7,748 nt of DNA from Verrucomicrobiota bacterium (GTDB lineage Bacteria > Verrucomicrobiota > Verrucomicrobiia > Limisphaerales > UBA1100). Positions 6,466-7,748 of the stretch are shown here, one piece after another; position 1 is the stretch's first letter, and the number at the start of each line of letters is the position of its first letter. The position numbers and the translations under genes are program-made. The DNA is taken from positions 1 to 7,748 of the forward strand of contig JAPKDK010000133.1 in assembly GCA_028872645.1 (NCBI GenBank). The letters run 5' to 3'. The notes below the pieces were generated by a model. The model worked only from the letters and a program-made list of their open reading frames with translations, was not told the DNA's origin and did not search any database.

Positions 6466-6930
6466 CTATTGTTTGGCCGGTTGGCTGATGATTTTCAAAA
6501 TCGCCTCGGCATCGCCCGCTTGTTCGAGCGCTTGGCAGAACTCTTTGTTGTGCAGCAGCTTGGCGATGTTTGCCAACGTATGCAGGTGTTTTTGAAACTG
6601 GCCTTGCGGCACGAGAAACAGCACCACCAAATTCACCGGTTGATTATCCAACGCCTCGAAATCGATGCCCTCGGTCGAACGCCCTAACGCGCCGACCACT
6701 TCATCAATCAGATCAGTGGAAGCGTGCGGGATGCCAATGCCGAATCCGATGCCGGTGCTCATCGAGTTCTCGCGTTTCTTTACCGCGTCGATGATGGCCT
6801 CGCGATCCTTGGCGGCAATCGCGCCACTGGCCACAAGTTGATCAACCAATTCGTCAATCGCCTCCCAGCGATTGGTGGCCTGCAGAGATGGCACGATGTG
6901 ATCGGCCTGTACTATTTCACTTAGCGTCAT
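6466..6930 (-). CDS. ptsN: PTS IIA-Ntr-type regulatory protein
   Basis: The 154-residue protein is a single EIIA-fructose/nitrogen (PTS_EIIA_2) domain, the size of E. coli PtsN (163 aa). The phosphoryl-accepting histidine is His69 in GIGIPHAST. The second conserved element is HLHTLANIAKLL (115-126), and LVVLFLVP (101-108) is the typical core strand. It would accept phosphate from an NPr/HPr-like carrier and act by binding target proteins rather than by carrying sugar, since no IIB or IIC domain is attached or adjacent. ATG at 6930 is preceded by GGAA about 8 nt upstream, one of the better ribosome sites in the window. In proteobacteria ptsN sits with rpoN, hpf and rapZ. Here it lies between a membrane metalloprotease homologue and argS. 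A simple stand-alone sugar IIA is the alternative reading. Confidence 0.92.
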   Translation of the reverse strand: MTLSEIVQADHIVPSLQATNRWEAIDELVDQLVASGAIAAKDREAIIDAVKKRENSMSTGIGFGIGIPHASTDLIDEVVGALGRSTEGIDFEALDNQPVNLVVLFLVPQGQFQKHLHTLANIAKLLHNKEFCQALEQAGDAEAILKIISQPAKQ

Positions 6931-6964
6931 ATTTCGTTCCGCGCATTCGGCACGAAGCGGGCGG

Positions 6965-7741
6965 CTAATTCAAGGCCGAATTGCCCGCATCCCAAATCCG
7001 AGTGGCGAGCGTGCCCAAATCACGGAAGGTTTCTAGAGTGCCCGTGCCCGCCATTTTAAAGGCATCGAGCGTGTCCGGGCCATCAAGCAAATACGGCAAA
7101 CCAAGAAGCAAAACTCCTGCATTTCCCAAAAAAATGATCACTGCCGAGAACAAATAGCCCTGCGAAGTGAGGTCGGATTGGCGTGTGTGTAGAATGTGCC
7201 AAGTGAGCAGCACGTGAAACGCGTACGCCAAGCCGAGCATCCAGTAAAAAAAACTCCACGCCCACGGGCCGCTCCAGCCCCACAGCGCACGGCCGCCCAC
7301 GAACACCGCCAGCACCAGTCCCACATACAACGGAACAAAATACGGTGCGAGGCTCACGAAAAAATTATCTTTCGTCACCAACACGTGCCCGCCATCGCTC
7401 GTGACTTTCATTCCCTTCACGCGCCCACCGCACGCCATCGTGGCGGCGGCGTGGGTAAATTCGTGGCCGAACACATAAATCCACATCGGCTTCGGCGCGT
7501 AATGATACAGCAGAAACATACCCGCCACTCCCGCTGCCAGCGGCGCCACGGTGGTATCGGCAAAGCCCGATTGCGCAATGAGTTGCCCTAACGCACGACC
7601 CACGCCTACGCACAAGGGCAACAGCAAAATCGCCACAAATAATTTACGCCTCCTCGGCACGAAACAAACACACCACAAATGCGCCGCTAAATCGATGCAA
7701 AAACCGATACTAAGCAACCTCAAATCACGAATGGAAAACAA
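6965..7741 (-). CDS. M50/S2P-like membrane metalloprotease homologue
   Basis: This is a polytopic membrane protein of at least 258 residues, with about six or seven hydrophobic segments near 11-27, 34-54, 64-82, 85-102, 127-150, 158-184 and 197-219. HEFTH (93-97) in segment four is an HExxH zinc site within the membrane, as in site-2 proteases (peptidase family M50). It is followed by GGHVLVTKDNFFVSLAPYFVPLY (117-139, quoted as ends GGHV and PLY), a pattern I associate with uncharacterised M50-like proteins. The usual LDG/NPDG third-ligand motif is not evident. Asp190 in RQSDL may serve instead, so activity is uncertain. The frame starts at TTG 7741 but stays open to the window edge, so the true start may lie upstream and the entry may be 5'-partial. 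It lies 34 bp before ptsN, probably in one transcript with ptsN and argS. Substrate and role are unknown. Confidence 0.75.
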   Translation of the reverse strand: MFSIRDLRLLSIGFCIDLAAHLWCVCFVPRRRKLFVAILLLPLCVGVGRALGQLIAQSGFADTTVAPLAAGVAGMFLLYHYAPKPMWIYVFGHEFTHAAATMACGGRVKGMKVTSDGGHVLVTKDNFFVSLAPYFVPLYVGLVLAVFVGGRALWGWSGPWAWSFFYWMLGLAYAFHVLLTWHILHTRQSDLTSQGYLFSAVIIFLGNAGVLLLGLPYLLDGPDTLDAFKMAGTGTLETFRDLGTLATRIWDAGNSALN

Positions 7742-7748
7742 TGCATTG

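Noticed and set aside
7739..7748. Palindrome CAATGCATTG at the right edge
   Set aside because: A single 10-bp palindrome cut by the window end, overlapping the uncertain start of the last gene. No context to judge it.

Overview
This window reads as an ordinary housekeeping stretch of a moderately GC-rich bacterial chromosome. It holds seven protein-coding genes and no tRNA, rRNA, insertion sequence, phage gene or CRISPR array that I can see. Several things point to the Planctomycetes-Verrucomicrobia-Chlamydiae group, most likely Verrucomicrobiota. These are an IF-3 opening with an SRPYKGRGR-type N-terminus and closing with an acidic tail, a free-standing CoaB, an HscA-like Hsp70 away from any isc genes, weak or absent Shine-Dalgarno sequences, and a degenerate heptanucleotide tandem repeat between genes. 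The placement is an inference from family resemblance, with moderate confidence.

Layout: a DUF1015 gene (minus, 4-1215) and infC (plus, 1378-2091) diverge from a 162-bp region that holds a plausible infC promoter and several small palindromes. infC converges with an HscA-like Hsp70 gene (minus, 2095-3954) with only 3 bp between the stop codons. The Hsp70 gene diverges from coaB (plus, 4051-4650) across a 96-bp gap largely filled by ten tandem degenerate 7-bp units. coaB converges with argS. argS (minus, 4737-6443) is the last visible gene of a probable three-gene transcript that runs right to left: an M50-like membrane metalloprotease homologue (6965-7741, start uncertain at the window edge), ptsN/IIA-Ntr (6466-6930), then argS. 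The gaps in that transcript are 34 and 22 bp.

Functionally, infC and argS serve translation, coaB serves coenzyme A synthesis, and the Hsp70 serves protein folding or Fe-S protein maturation. ptsN is a phosphocarrier-type regulator. The DUF1015 protein and the membrane metalloprotease homologue have no firmly known role here. infC is not followed by rpmI-rplT, ptsN is not next to rpoN or hpf, and the HscA-like gene has no isc neighbours, so these genes sit outside their textbook operons.

I found no convincing new multi-gene system. The observations most worth checking are the heptamer repeat at 3974-4043, the roughly 22-residue net insertion and altered substrate-domain loop in the Hsp70, the acidic IF-3 tail, and the membrane protease-ptsN-argS linkage.
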